Below, in pieces: positions 1 to 10,239 of a stretch of 64,000 nucleotides of DNA. Source of the DNA: DASUPK01 sp963795665. Its GTDB lineage: Bacteria > Actinomycetota > Thermoleophilia > Solirubrobacterales > 70-9. The position numbers were made by a program, and so were the translations under genes. Within the stretch, counting starts at the first letter, position 1, and each line of letters opens with the position of its first letter. Below the pieces are notes generated by a model. That model did no database searches. It was not told the origin of the DNA and saw only the letters and a program-made list of their open reading frames with translations. The stretch spans positions 5,126 to 69,125 of the forward strand of contig CAWCIP010000018.1 of assembly GCA_963795665.1 (NCBI GenBank), given 5' to 3'.

Positions 1-543
1 TGCACGACTTCAACTGCGGGTTGAAGGCATACCGCGGCGACTGCGTCCGATCGCTCGAGATCTACGGTGAGCTGCACCGCTACGTCCCGGTGCTCGCCGC
101 CCAGCGCGGGTGGCGCGTGACGGAGCTTCCCGTCGAGCATCGCCCGCGTCGTGCACGGGACCTCGAAATTCGGGGTGGCGCGCTACCCGCGCGGCCTCTT
201 CGACCTGCTCACCGTCGTCTTCATCGGCCGCTACAGCCAGCGGCCGCTCCACCTCTTCGGTGGAATCGGGCTGGTCCTGATCGCGATCGGGTCCGCGATC
301 TGCATCTACCTGGTCGCCTCAAGATCGGGGGAGCGGCGATCGGTGAGCGGCCTCTGCTGCTGCTCGGCGTGCTCTGCCATCCTGGTCGGCGCTCAGTTCT
401 TCACCCTGGGCCTGCTCGGCCAGATGATCGCGGCGACGGCCCAGGAGCGCTCTCACTCGCGAGCCGATCAGTACGAGATCCGAAGCGTGGTGGAGGCCGG
501 CGCGGACGGCGATACCGGCGTCGGCGTCCCGACGAGCGGCTAA
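1..543 (+). CDS. Family 2 glycosyltransferase, C-terminal part (5' truncated, frameshifted)
   Basis: This is the 3' end of a membrane-associated GT2 enzyme of the dolichyl-phosphate mannosyltransferase/undecaprenyl-phosphate glucosyltransferase type. The translation opens with HDFNCGLKAYRGD and YGELHRYVPVLAAQRGW, the conserved end of the catalytic domain, followed by a VEHRPR motif. The frame changes near 145 to give GTSKFGVARYPRGLFDLL, then a hydrophobic tail with two membrane segments (HLFGGIGLVLIAIGSAICIYLV and ILVGAQFFTLGLLGQMI). Two more frame changes near 318 and 378 restore the usual tail. The family normally has about 300-330 residues, so roughly half lies outside the window. Such enzymes transfer sugar to polyprenyl phosphate at the cytoplasmic membrane. 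The family is secure; the sugar is unknown. Confidence 0.8.
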
Positions 544-801
544 GCGGTCAGCGCTCGGCATCTTCGCTGGTCGTGCTCCCTCACTTATCCGGCGGACCGC
601 AGATCAGCAATGGCGTGGCCGAGGTGGACGCATACCAGGGATCCGGTGCCGCGTCGACGCGGCACTGAGAGCGCCATCCACTCGCCCGGGGTTCAGCTGG
701 CCGGCCTGAACAGCGAAGGCGCCCCCGAATCGGCCGAGCACCAGCGGCGCGGCGAGTCCGCTCGACTTCAGCACGGCGCCGCCCGGGGGAAGCTTGAAGC
801 G

Positions 802-2279
802 TCACCCCCCGTCCGGGCGTCCCCCGGTTGCCCTGCAATGCCCGGTCGGCGGGCTGGTCGGCCGCAGGAGGATGCCGTTGGCGTCGGCAAGGGCGGCGTC
901 GACATCGTCTCGGGTCAGCTCGCCCTGTTCGCGGAGCTCTGGCAGCGAGAACGCCGGTGAGCCGAACTCCCTCACCGCCGCGAGGTAGCCGGTGGCCGTG
1001 TTCTCCGTCCCCGGTCTCCCGGAGGATCTCACGCAGCCCGAAGGCGGTGGGGAAGTGTCGCGCCAAACCGTCCCCGGTCCAGCTCGACGGCGGTGAGCTC
1101 CGCCCGACCCAGATGGGCGTCCCTCCGCGCGGTCTCGCGAGCCGTCACGGAGCAGGGCAATGTTCGTGGCCAGGCTGATCGCGGCCACGATGTAGAGGAT
1201 CGTCATGCCTCGACGCTGGATCCGCACACCCCGCGCTGCCTCGACCGCGACGAGCAGGACGGCGATCGCGCCCGGGTAGATGTATCGGGCCGAATCTGGC
1301 ACGCGCGCCGGCGGATGGGCCGCCGCCGCGCCTATCAGCCAGAGCGTCCCCAGCAGGGCGAGCGTCGCCCAGAGGAAGCGAGGGATGCTCCCTCGCCACA
1401 GCCTCAGGCCGACGGCGAGGAGGGCCAGGACGGCAACGCTCGGACCCCAGCCGCTGCCGAGTTGCAGGGTAGTTGAGGCCAAGGAGCGACGCTCCGCTCG
1501 AGGCCAGGGAATTGAACGCCCAGTTGGGGAAGAGCAGAAGGTTGCTCAGGGTGACGTTGCTCTCCGCTCCGCCGGCCCGGTTGTGCGACCAGAGAAGCCA
1601 TGCCGCGTAGAGCACCGCCGGGATGAGAAACACCCAGGCCCGGCGCCGGCGATCGTCTCCCAGCAGGATCAGCACCGCCGCGCCGACCACGAACGGAAGC
1701 CCCTCGGAATAGGTGGCGAGCGCCAACGACAGCAGCACGCAGGCGAGGGCGTCCCCCCTCCGATCCTCACGGTCCAGCGCGAGCAGTGCGCCGATCCCGG
1801 CCGCCTGTGTGAACAAGATCGTGAATCCGCTGCCCGCGATCGCGTGTGGGTAATCGGAGCCGAAGAACAGCAGCACGAGCGTCGGCGCCAGTGCGGCGAG
1901 GGCCCCGACTCGCCGCCTGGCGAAGACGAAGAACAGACGCTGCGGTCAGGAGAACGGCGCCGATCCCGAGCAGGCGGAACGGGAGATAGTCGGCCCCGGA
2001 CGAGTGCAGGATCGCGGAATAGACCAAGCGGGGGATGAGAATCAGGTGACCGTTGTAGGGCTCGAGGGCCGCCTGCAGGTCGAGGTGGGGACTGGAGCTG
2101 AAGAGGTACATCTCGTCGGGCGAGAAGGTCGTGTCGCGCCCCAGCCACACGCCCAGCACGATGGCCGCGACCATTGCCGCGGCCAGGGCGAGCTCGACCT
2201 GGGCATCCCCGAAGCGGCGAGGTGCCCAGGAGCGCGCGGGGGCGGACCCCGATCTCGGTTCCGTGGCCGCGGTCGCCAA
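802..2279 (-). CDS. Polytopic membrane protein, glycosyltransferase-like (frameshifted)
   Basis: Three adjacent minus-strand frames join into one protein of about 490 residues with roughly ten hydrophobic segments. The N-terminal part carries SPDEMYLFSSSPHLDLQAAL and LEPYNGHLILIPRLVYSAI, an early luminal-loop pattern seen in actinobacterial proteins related to the GT39/GT83 (PMT/ArnT-like) superfamily. The C-terminal part ends with a soluble tail containing YLAAVREFGSPAFSLPEL. Frame changes lie near 1940, 1480 and in 1000-1150. The TTG at 2279 is the first plausible start in the N-terminal frame. The gene converges on the glycosyltransferase to its left, which suggests a cell-surface glycan role, but catalytic acidic residues beyond SPDE cannot be assigned. 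The function is inferred. Confidence 0.55.
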
Positions 2280-2288
2280 GGGTCTCTG

Positions 2289-2662
2289 GCTAGATCCAGC
2301 CTTCGCCAGGTGAGCAGAGCGCGAACGGCACCTGACGCCGCCGCCTTCGACGACGTCACCTTCGCCTGCACCACCGTGGCACCTTGAAGCTGGGAGCTGA
2401 AGACCCACTTGCCCTTGCCGTTCGTGCGGTTGTCGGCGTAGTCGATCAGGGCATGCTCCGGGGCGACTTCCCGCAACTGGACCTTGCGGTTGGCGACGCA
2501 GGCGGGGTTCTTGCTGCTCACCCGGCCGTGAAACGGAGGACCGCCGGCGATCTTAAGGGTCACCCGGCTCGCCGCCGACTGGCCGGCGCCCGCAGGGGTT
2601 GCCAGCGCCGCAGCGCAGAGCGCCGCTGCGAATGGAACCGCGAGTCTCCCTATCGCCTTCAA
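2289..2662 (-). CDS. Secreted protein with Ig-like/carboxypeptidase-regulatory-like domain
   Basis: This is a short exported protein of about 124 residues. It begins with a clear signal peptide (Lys/Arg N-region, hydrophobic core AVPFAAALCAAALATPAGA, AGA cleavage site). The mature part has the pattern SSKNPACVANRKVQLRE and NGKGKWVF, which I associate with short beta-sandwich domains in secreted actinobacterial proteins. The C-terminal frame probably shifts near 2300, because the expected terminal strand and a TAG at about 2289 appear in the next frame. It lies just upstream of the membrane protein on the same strand, so the two may share a transcript. No enzymatic motif is visible. Confidence 0.6.
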
Positions 2663-2741
2663 GCCAAGCCCCTTTCAGGTCCGAACGCCGCCAAGCCTAA
2701 TGGCGCACGGGCTGGGATACTCGTTTCCGAGGAGGAGGGGC

Positions 2742-3155
2742 ATGTCCGAGGAGCTCGTACAGCTGGTGCAGAAGGGCTATGAAGCCTGGAACGCGGGCGA
2801 TCGGAACTGGGTGCTCGATCACATGTCTCCGGAGGTGGAGTGGATCACGCCCGAGGACGATCCGGACCCCGGCACGTACCACGGGTACGAGGGCGTCGAG
2901 CGCTACTGGTCCCAGTGGCGGGCCGCCGTAGGGCAGCTCAACTTCAAGATCGAGGAGCTGATCGACGCGGGGCAGTCCGTCGTGGTCGTGGCCCGGCGCC
3001 AGGGCAAGGGAGAGCACAGCGGCTTGGAGATCTCCGACCGCGTGATCCAGGTCTACGACTTCGAGGACGGGGTGTGCGTCCGCGTCCGCGAGTACTACGA
3101 CCGCAGCGCGGCGTTGAGCGCTGTGCGCGGCGATCGCTCCGGTGCAAGCTCCTGA
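2742..3155 (+). CDS. SnoaL-like (NTF2-fold) protein, copy 1
   Basis: A 137-residue protein of the NTF2-like superfamily (SnoaL/ketosteroid-isomerase-like). Recognisable features are the N-terminal helix with GYEAWNAGD, the DHMSPEVEW strand, PGTYHGYEGVERYW, and a C-terminal RVREYYDRSAAL. The ATG at 2742 is preceded by a strong GGAGGAGGGG ribosome-binding site, which decides the start over an upstream in-frame codon. The 3' end overlaps the GTG start of the GMC oxidoreductase by 14 bp, so the two are translationally coupled. A clear paralogue lies on the other side of that oxidoreductase. Ligand and reaction are unknown; members include isomerases, cyclases, hydrolases and non-catalytic binders. 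Confidence 0.85.
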   Translation: MSEELVQLVQKGYEAWNAGDRNWVLDHMSPEVEWITPEDDPDPGTYHGYEGVERYWSQWRAAVGQLNFKIEELIDAGQSVVVVARRQGKGEHSGLEISDRVIQVYDFEDGVCVRVREYYDRSAALSAVRGDRSGASS

Positions 3156-5519
3156 GCTGACAGCTCCCGAGCGGCGACTGGAGCTGGCGCTCCGCTTCTT
3201 CACCGTCTTCTTCCTGGCGCAGGCCATTCTCTATCCCGTGCTCGGCCTCTTCGCCTCCGCCGAGTTCCCATTCGTCGCGAATTCCTTCGCCAAGGACGGC
3301 CTGTTCTGCGTCCTCTGTTTCGTCGCGGCCGGCAACGTGCGTCAGAACGGCTGGGCCACCCAGCTGGTCGTCCTCGGTCACGTGCTGATCGTCGGCGCGC
3401 TTCTCCTGATGCTGGCGTTCGGCAACCACGACAGCGTCGACCACACCTTCGGCTCGCCTCTCGGCACCAGCCTGAGCCCGACGCTCCAGCTCCTGATCTG
3501 GGCGGCTGCGGCGGCCGCAGTGGCAGTGGTGCTCGCGTTGCTGCAGCACTCCGCCGTCAAGGGCCGGTACGGCCTCCGCTACCTCTGGCCGCACCAGTTC
3601 ATCACGGCGATGGCGATGGCCGAGATCCTCGTGATGGGACCGAAGGAGGAACTGACCCCCGAGCAGATCGCGTCCGGGATCGATGACTTCCTGGACTCCC
3701 TCACCGCGCGCAACAAGAACGTGGCCGCACTCGCCTTCACGGCGCTCACGGTCTACCCGCTGCTCCGGCTGCGGCCACCGTTCGCCCTGATGGCACCCGA
3801 GCGCCGCCTCGCCTTCATTGAGCGCTGCTTCTTCACCGACGTCGTGGAGCGTCGCCTACCCACCCGGCTGCGCAAGCTCAGCCAGGCGATCCTCGCCGGG
3901 GCTCAGCAGATGGTGATCATCGGCTACTACGGCGATCCGCGCACGGCCGGCTCCACGGGCTACGTCCCGTTCTCGAAGCGCAAGCGCTACGAGAAGGTCA
4001 TCAAGAGGGTGGGCAAGCTCGCCACCCTCGACGTGAGCGAGCCGAACGAGGTGGACGCCGAGCGCATCACCGCGGACGTCGCGATCGTCGGCAGCGGTGC
4101 GGCGGGCTCGGTGCTCGCCTATCGCCTCGCGGAGCGTGGCCGGGAAGTTGTGATGCTGGAGGGGGGCAAGTACGTCAACCCCAGAGACTTCAGCGAGGAC
4201 GAGCGCGTGCAGTTCGCCAACCTCCTGTCCGACGGCGGGCTGCAGATGTCGACCGACACCCGGTTCCAGGTGCTGCAGGGGAAATGCGTCGGCGGCAGCA
4301 CGGTCGTCAACAACGCGGTCTGTTACGACATCCCACCGCACGCCCTGCAGCGCTGGAACGACACGGATGGGCTCGACGCCGGCATCGAGGAGGATCGCTT
4401 TCTGAAGTCGTTCGAGCAGCTGCGGGAGTGGCTCCCCGTCTACAGCCAGGAGGACAACAAGTACCTCGAGAAGGGCGGCTCGAAGATGGCGAGGGGAATC
4501 AAGAAGCTCGGCCTTGACGGGAGGGCGGAGTGGTCGACGCCAACATCAAGGACTGCCTCGGCTCCGGCTACTGCAACATCGGCTGTGCCTACGGCAAGAA
4601 GCTCTCCGCGCTCGACAACATCCTCCCGCGGGCCCAACGCGACTTCCCGGGGGCGGTGCGGATCTTCAGCGAGTGCCTGGCGGACACGATCGAGACGCGC
4701 GGGGGCCGCGCGACCGAGGTCCGCTGCACGCTCTCGGACGGCCGCCGGCTCGGGGTGGCCGCCAAGACTGTCGTCGTCGCGGGCGGGGCCCTGGCCTCGA
4801 GCCTGCTGCTCCAGCGCAGCACCCTCGGCGGGCAGCGGGCCGGAACCGGCCTCTCCTTCAACGTCGGCGCTCCGCTGACGGCCGACTTCGAGGAGAAGCT
4901 CAACTCGTTCGACGGCCTCCAGATCACCCACGGCTACCGCCCCACCGGAGAGGATCAGCTCATCCTGGAATCCTGGTTCAACCCGGTCGGGACGCAGGCA
5001 CTGCTGATGCCGGGCTGGTTCTCCGACCACTTCCACAACATGCGCCGCTACGCCCACCTGAGCTGCATCGGAGTCGTGGTGGGCTCGCAGTCGAACGCCA
5101 CCATCAAGCCCGGCTTCCGCGGCAGGGGCATGAAGCTCGAGTACGAGCCCGCCGAGTCGGACCTGAAGCTCCTGCTCAAGGGGACCAAGCTGGCCGCCCG
5201 GATCCACTTTGCGAGCGGCGCGATGCGGGTGATGCCGATGACCTTCAGGTCGATCTCGTACACCTCGCCCGAGCAGGTCGACGAGCTCGACGAGCTCGTC
5301 AGGGACAACACCGACATCGGACTCCACACCTCGCACCCCCAAGGAGGCAACGCCGTCAGCCGCGACCCCGCCAAGGGCGTCGTCGACGAGCGCTTTCGCG
5401 TGCACGGGACCGAGAACGTCTACGTCTGCGACGCCAGCGTCTTCCCGTCATCGGTGACGGTCAACCCGCAGCTCACCGTGATGGCCCTCGCCGACTACGC
5501 GGCGGCCGGCATCGAATAG
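3142..5519 (+). CDS. GMC-family FAD oxidoreductase with N-terminal membrane domain (one frameshift)
   Basis: A protein of about 792 residues once one frame change near 4515-4528 is repaired. Residues 15-145 contain about four hydrophobic segments, then a linker to about residue 300. The FAD-binding Rossmann motif VGSGAAGS follows (G317-G322), then LEGGKYV and GKCVGGSTVVNNAVCY. After the frame change come CLGSGYCNIGC, VVVAGGALASSLLL, and the C-terminal signature SHPQGGNAVS with VCDASVFPSSVTVNPQLTVM. This matches the long-chain alcohol oxidase/cholesterol-oxidase-like branch of GMC enzymes. The membrane-spanning N-terminus is unusual for the family. The GTG start at 3142 overlaps the SnoaL gene. 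The substrate is probably a hydrophobic alcohol; that is inference. Confidence 0.85.
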
Positions 5520-5534
5520 ATTCACAGCGTCGAT

Positions 5535-5933
5535 ATGGCCGTCGACCGCGTCAATCTGGTTAGGGAGGGCTTCGAGGCTTGGAACGCCGAGGATCCGCAG
5601 TGGGTCCTCGAGCACATGTCTCCAGAGGTCGAGTGGGTCGCGCCCGAGCGTGATCCCTTCCCCGGGACCTACAAGGGCTTCGAGGGCGTGCAGGAGTTCT
5701 GGGGCCAATGGCGCAATGCCGTCGGCCAGCTCAAGTTCGCGCCGGAGGAGATGATCGACGCCGGCGACCACGTCGTCGTCATCGCCCACCGCTGGGCGCG
5801 CAACGAGATCACCGGACTCCAGATCGCCGACAAGATCGCCCAGGTCTTCAGCTTCGACGACGAGGACAAGTGCATCCGCGTCCAGGAGTTCTACGACCGG
5901 GGCGCGGCGCTCCGGGCCGCCGGGTTGGAGTAG
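5535..5933 (+). CDS. SnoaL-like (NTF2-fold) protein, copy 2
   Basis: A 132-residue NTF2-fold protein clearly paralogous to the one at 2742. Shared blocks include EAWNA, the HMSPEVEW strand, PGTY-G-EGV, QWR-AVGQL-F, and EFYDRGAAL. It starts with ATG 15 bp after the GMC stop codon, completing a SnoaL-GMC-SnoaL cassette. Two copies around one oxidoreductase suggest that they act on the same pathway, or that an ancestral duplication was split by the enzyme gene. The stop codon lies 1 bp from the convergent DUF2207 gene. Catalytic residues cannot be assigned with confidence. Confidence 0.85.
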   Translation: MAVDRVNLVREGFEAWNAEDPQWVLEHMSPEVEWVAPERDPFPGTYKGFEGVQEFWGQWRNAVGQLKFAPEEMIDAGDHVVVIAHRWARNEITGLQIADKIAQVFSFDDEDKCIRVQEFYDRGAALRAAGLE

Positions 5934-5934
5934 G

Positions 5935-7791
5935 TTACCAACCCCCCCGCCGCCGCCACCGCAGCCGCCTCCCCCGCCACCGCTGAAGCCGCCGCCTCCG
6001 CCGCTCGAGGATTCGGGCGCGACCTGGGAGGAGAAGCCTGAGCTGAAGGAACCGGCGTTGAACGTTGAGCCGACGTAGGCGCCGCTCAGGTATCCGTACG
6101 ACCAGGAGCCATCGGAGCTCTGCAGGACCGGCTCCGGAATGCGCCGGACTTGATCATCCGGTCGGCGGTCCCGAAGGCGACGCCGTAGATCAGGATCCGC
6201 TTCCAGAGCTTCAGCGTCGCCGGGGGGTCGTCGTCGAGCCGAGGGAAGTCATCGGTCCAGCGCGGCGAACGACTCCCACTTGGCGGAACGCTCGCGGTAC
6301 TGCGGCGCCAGTCGCTTCAAGCGCCGGGCGGGCCGAGAAGGCGACGATCGCGACGCCGACCGCGCCGATCGCAGCCGTCACGAACCAATGCCCCTCGACG
6401 TTGTTCTGGATCAGGCAGATCGCGCCGACGAGGACTCCGCCGATCGACGGCGATCAGGAGGCTGAGCGGGTTGAGGTTCCGATCCCACTGCGAGCTGGCC
6501 GTCATCGGCGGCGTTCAGCGAGCCGGTCATCTTCTCCCAGCGGGCCCGCCAGCTGGCGCTGTGCTCGGGGATCCGGTCCTTCATCTCGCTCATCGGGACC
6601 GAGCTCGTCCTTGACCAGCTCGTCGAAGAAGTCGAGGGTGTCCTGCTCGTAGGGCTCGAGCTTCGAGCTCGGCCGCTTCCTTCGACTTCGCGATCGCCAG
6701 GTCGAGCTTCTCGTCGTCGGTGGTCGCGTTCTTCGTGTCGTAGTAGCCGCGCTCGACCAGGTCCAGCAGCGTCGCGAGCACCGTGTTGGTGGAATCCTCG
6801 CCCTCGTGAGCGAGGCCGTATGCCAACGCCGGACTGGCGTCGTCAGGGGGCTCGGGCACGTACTTCGGGCTCGAGGTCGGATGCTCGCGCGCGAGCCAGC
6901 AGCATCAGCGGCCAGCAGGAGGAGCAGGAGCGCGGTGATCAGCCCCGCGAGCAGCTCGGCATGGTGCGCGACGAAGCGCTTGGTCTTGTTCCATGGTGAG
7001 TTGAAGTCGTCGGTCAGGCTCTGCTCCTCTTTGAGGATCGCCGGTAGGCCGTTGCCGCTGTGGACGCCCGCCGCGCTCACGTCCTGGCCCTTCGTCCGCG
7101 GGATCGTCACCCGCAACTCCACGAACTGATGCGCAGGGACGTTCGAGGCCTCGAGGGTCGCCTCGCCCCGCCCTCGTACGGTCTTGCCCTCGACACCCCG
7201 AGGATGACCCCAGACGCGATAGAGCGGGTTGGCCGGGATCGAGCGCCGGATCCTTCAGGTTGCGCGGTCAGGTGGTCGAGGCTGAAGTCCCACTGATCGC
7301 CCCAGACCTTCCAGTAGACATCGATCACGTCGTCATAGGCGCGGACATGGGCGCGGGCATCGACCCGGTAGATGACGGTGAAGGTGCGCTGCTCGTCGCT
7401 GGCGACTGTGATGCCAGACGATCCGGACCCGTTCTGGTCCGGGATGCCGGTGACGCCGAACTGCCCGGCGCGATCGATGCAGCCGTAGGTGGTGCAGCCG
7501 CCGGGCCGGTAGACTCTGGTTCCCCTCGCGAACGACGATGCTGTTCGGGTCGATCGTCTCGCCGCCGGTCAGCGGAATGTCGCGGTAGGTGGCGTTGTAG
7601 AGCCGTCGTAGTCGAACGGTGAGGCGCTCCGCTGACCAGCAGGCTGGCGTCCTTGGCGAGGCGAAAAGCTGACGTCGGCATCCGTGACCGTCAGCGCTTC
7701 GGCCTGCGCCGACGACGGGCACCGCCAGCCGCAGCAGCACCGCGAGACGATGAGCAGGCGACCAGCCCGAAACGGGTTGCGCTGCGCGCAC
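5935..7791 (-). CDS. DUF2207-family membrane protein (many frameshifts)
   Basis: At least seven frame changes split this gene, but the pieces line up in order as one DUF2207 protein of about 610 residues. In order they are: a leader from a GTG at 7791; FRLAKDASLLVSE; NATYRDIPLTGGETIDPNSI; VIDVYWKVWGDQWDFSLDHL; VELRVTIPRTKGQDVSAAGV; a membrane segment HAELLAGLITALLLLLLAAD; a cytoplasmic region GYYDTKNATTDDEKLDLAIA; then a second membrane pair near 6320-6480. The C-terminus is a Gly/Ser-rich tail (CCG/CCT repeats on the plus strand, 5935-6010). The GTG lies 12 bp after the LemA stop; LemA-DUF2207 pairs are common. The molecular function of DUF2207 is unknown. Confidence 0.75.
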
Positions 7792-7802
7792 CCTCGGACA
7801 GC

Positions 7803-8403
7803 TCAGGAGTTCGGCTTCTCGGCCGGCGCCGCCGGCCGCTCGTCCACCGAGAAGCTGACCTCCGGCGTAGCCTCGGCCTCCTTCGGCGCGTCGAAGAACT
7901 GACGCGGCTCGAAGTGGAAGGCGTTGGCGACGAGCACCGCCGGGAAGAGCTGGATCCCCGTGTTGTAGGTCTGGACCGTGTCGTTGTAGACGCGGCGGGT
8001 GATCGCGATCTGATCCTCGGTCTCGGAGAGCTGCTGCTGGAGCTGCTGGAAGTTCTCGGTCGCGCGCAGCTGCGGGTACTGCTCGGCGACGACCATCAGC
8101 CTGCCGAGCGGCCGCGGTCAGCACGTCCTCGGCGGCCGCCTGGGTGCCGGGCGCCTTGGCGCGAGACCGCGCCGCTGCGGGCCTTGGTGACATCCTCGAA
8201 GGTCTGCTGCTCGTGCTTCGCGTAGCCCTTGACCGACTCGACCAGGTTGGGGATCAGGTCGTGGCGGCGCTGGAGGGCCGTCTCGATCTGGGCCCAGCTG
8301 TTGTCGACCGCGTTGCGGCGGGAGATCGTCCGGTTGTAGACGAACCAGGACGACCACCAGCAGCAGAACGAGGATCCCCAGCGATGATCAGGACGAGAGC
8401 CAA
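7803..8403 (-). CDS. LemA family protein (frameshifted)
   Basis: A protein of about 200 residues with a single N-terminal membrane anchor (LALVLIIAG, then ILVLLLVVVLVRLYN after a frame change) followed by the LemA helical domain. Family hallmarks are NRTISRRNAVDNSWAQIE, LQRRHDLIPNLVESVKGYAK, YPQLRATENFQQLQQQLSET, and YNTGIQLFPAVLVANAF. Frame changes are seen near 8125-8165 and 8350-8370. A TTG at 8403 is the likely start, because an in-frame TAG lies just upstream. LemA proteins are membrane-anchored four-helix proteins of unknown function, often next to DUF2207 or TPM-domain genes, as here. Confidence 0.85.
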
Positions 8404-8461
8404 GGCGTCGCCAACCTATCGATGAGATCAGCTAAAATCCGACTTCGACGGTAGGAATAAA

Positions 8462-8794
8462 GTGACTGAAAGCACGAAGCAACAGATCGACGTCTGCGCC
8501 GCGAGCGAACTGCCGAGCGGAGAGATGAAGCTGGTCGACGCTCCGGACGGGGCCAAGATCGGCGTCTTCAACTGCGACGGCACCCTCTATGCGGTCGAGG
8601 ACCGCTGCTCGCACGACGACGGTCCCCTCGCCGAGGGCCCGTTCGACGCCGGCGCCTGTACCGTGGAGTGCCCACGCCACGGGTCCCTGTTCGACCTCAC
8701 GTCCGGTCGCCCAAAGACCCTCCCCGCCTACCAACCGGTCACCACCTACCCCGTCACGATCGAGGACGACACCGTCAAGCTGGAGGTTCCCTAA
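8462..8794 (+). CDS. Rieske [2Fe-2S] ferredoxin, SUF-associated
   Basis: A 110-residue soluble Rieske protein. The cluster ligands are visible as C-S-H in DRCSHDDGPL and C-P-R-H in VECPRHGSLF, with GPF-DAG between them. It resembles the NirD/BphA3-type small ferredoxins. The GTG at 8462 is the only reasonable start, 58 bp from the divergent LemA start. The TAA stop overlaps the sufB ATG by 1 base, so it heads the Fe-S assembly operon. In actinobacterial SUF operons a Rieske protein is commonly encoded beside sufD/sufC; heading the operon is a variant order. The likely role is electron transfer during cluster assembly, which is inferred from position. Confidence 0.92.
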   Translation: MTESTKQQIDVCAASELPSGEMKLVDAPDGAKIGVFNCDGTLYAVEDRCSHDDGPLAEGPFDAGACTVECPRHGSLFDLTSGRPKTLPAYQPVTTYPVTIEDDTVKLEVP

Positions 8795-10239
8795 TGGCCA
8801 CCCCCGAAACCGCTGTGGAGCGCCCCGCCGAAGAGCGGGACCTCGCCGGCATCAACGCCGACTACAAGGAGAAGTTCGGGTTCCACGACTCCGAGACCGG
8901 CTACGCCTACAAGTCCCCGAAGGGCCTCTCCCGCGAGGTCGTCGAGTCGATCTCCGAGTACAAGGACGAGCCGCAGTGGATGCGCGACTTCCGCATCAAG
9001 GCCTATGAGCACTTCGAGAGCCGGCCGACCCCGCAATGGGGCGGCAACCTCAACCAGATCGACTTCAACAACATCCACTACTTCGTCCGCGCCTCCGAGA
9101 AGAACAGCCGCGACTGGTCCGAGGTCCCCGAGGACATCAAAAACACCTTCGACCGCCTCGGCATCCCCGAGGCCGAGCGCAAGTTCCTCTCCGGTGTCGG
9201 CGCCCAGTACGAGTCGGAGGTCGTCTACCACCAGGTGAACGAGAAGCTCGAGGAGCAGGGCGTGATCTTCACCGACATGGACACGGCCCTCCGCGAGCAC
9301 GAGGACCTGGTCCGCGAGTACTGGGCCACGATCATCCCGCCCAACGACAACAAGCTCGCCGCGCTCAACTCGGCCGTCTGGTCGGGCGGCTCCTTCGTCT
9401 ACGTCCCGGCCGGCGTCTCGGTCGCCATGCCGCTGCAGGCCTACTTTCGGATCAACACCGAGAACATGGGCCAGTTCGAGCGGACGCTGATCATCGCCGA
9501 GGAGGGCTCCGACGTCCACTACATCGAGGGCTGCACGGCACCGACCTACTCGACGGACTCGCTGCACTCCGCGGTGGTCGAGATCGTGGCGAAGAAGAGC
9601 GCCCGGGTCCGCTACACGACCGTCCAGAACTGGTCGCAGAACGTCTTCAACCTCGTCACCAAGCGGGCGGTCGCCCACGAGGACGCGACCATGGAGTGGG
9701 TCGACTGCAACCTCGGCTCCAAGCTGACCATGAAGTACCCGTCGATCTACCTGCTCGGCGAGCGAGCCCACGGCGAGATCCTCTCGATCGCCTTCGCGGG
9801 CGAGGGCCAACATCAGGACGCGGGCGGCAAGATCATCCACGCCGCCCCGAAGACGACCTCGTCGATCTTCTCCAAGTCGATCTCCAAGGACAAGGGCCGC
9901 ACCAGCTACCGCGGCCTGCTCGAGATCGCGAAGGGCGCCTCCGAGTCCAAGTCAAAGGTGGTGTGCGACGCGCTCCTGCTCGACGAGGAGTCGCGCTCGG
10001 ACACCTACCCGACGATCAGGATCGGTGAGGACGACGTCGACGTCGGCCACGAGGCGACCGTCTCGAAGGTCGGCGAGGAGCAGATCTTCTACCTCCAGTC
10101 CCGCGGGCTGAGCGAGGAGGAGGCCTCCAAGATGATCGTCAACGGCTTCATCGAGCCGATCACCAAGGAGCTCCCGATGGAGTACGCGGTCGAGCTGAAC
10201 CGCCTGATCGAGCTGCAGATGGAGGGCTCGATTGGCTGA
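8794..10239 (+). CDS. sufB: Fe-S cluster assembly scaffold SufB
   Basis: A 481-residue SufB, the scaffold subunit of the SufBCD complex on which new Fe-S clusters are built. The N-terminal region (GFHDSETGYAYKSPKGLS) and the beta-helix core (VWSGGSFVYVPAGVSVAMPL, YSTDSLHSAVVEI, EGCTAPTYST) are canonical. The essential Cys and the C-terminal block SKVVCDALLLDEESRSDTYP and GHEATVSKVGEEQIFYLQSR are intact. The ATG at 8794 overlaps the Rieske stop. The 3' end overlaps the sufD TTG by 8 bp. Length and sequence show no damage. sufC, sufS and sufU do not follow, so the remaining machinery must be elsewhere in the genome. Confidence 0.97.
   Translation: MATPETAVERPAEERDLAGINADYKEKFGFHDSETGYAYKSPKGLSREVVESISEYKDEPQWMRDFRIKAYEHFESRPTPQWGGNLNQIDFNNIHYFVRASEKNSRDWSEVPEDIKNTFDRLGIPEAERKFLSGVGAQYESEVVYHQVNEKLEEQGVIFTDMDTALREHEDLVREYWATIIPPNDNKLAALNSAVWSGGSFVYVPAGVSVAMPLQAYFRINTENMGQFERTLIIAEEGSDVHYIEGCTAPTYSTDSLHSAVVEIVAKKSARVRYTTVQNWSQNVFNLVTKRAVAHEDATMEWVDCNLGSKLTMKYPSIYLLGERAHGEILSIAFAGEGQHQDAGGKIIHAAPKTTSSIFSKSISKDKGRTSYRGLLEIAKGASESKSKVVCDALLLDEESRSDTYPTIRIGEDDVDVGHEATVSKVGEEQIFYLQSRGLSEEEASKMIVNGFIEPITKELPMEYAVELNRLIELQMEGSIG

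Noticed and set aside
544..801. Possible gene between the glycosyltransferase and the membrane protein
   Set aside because: Plus-strand frames here are Pro/Arg/Ala-rich without family features, and both neighbours' stops face the gap. I see nothing in it beyond a convergent intergenic region.
5935..6010. Dense CCG/CCT repeat resembling a simple-sequence or CRISPR-like repeat
   Set aside because: On the minus strand it encodes the Gly/Ser-rich C-terminal tail of the DUF2207 protein; unit spacing is irregular and there are no spacers.
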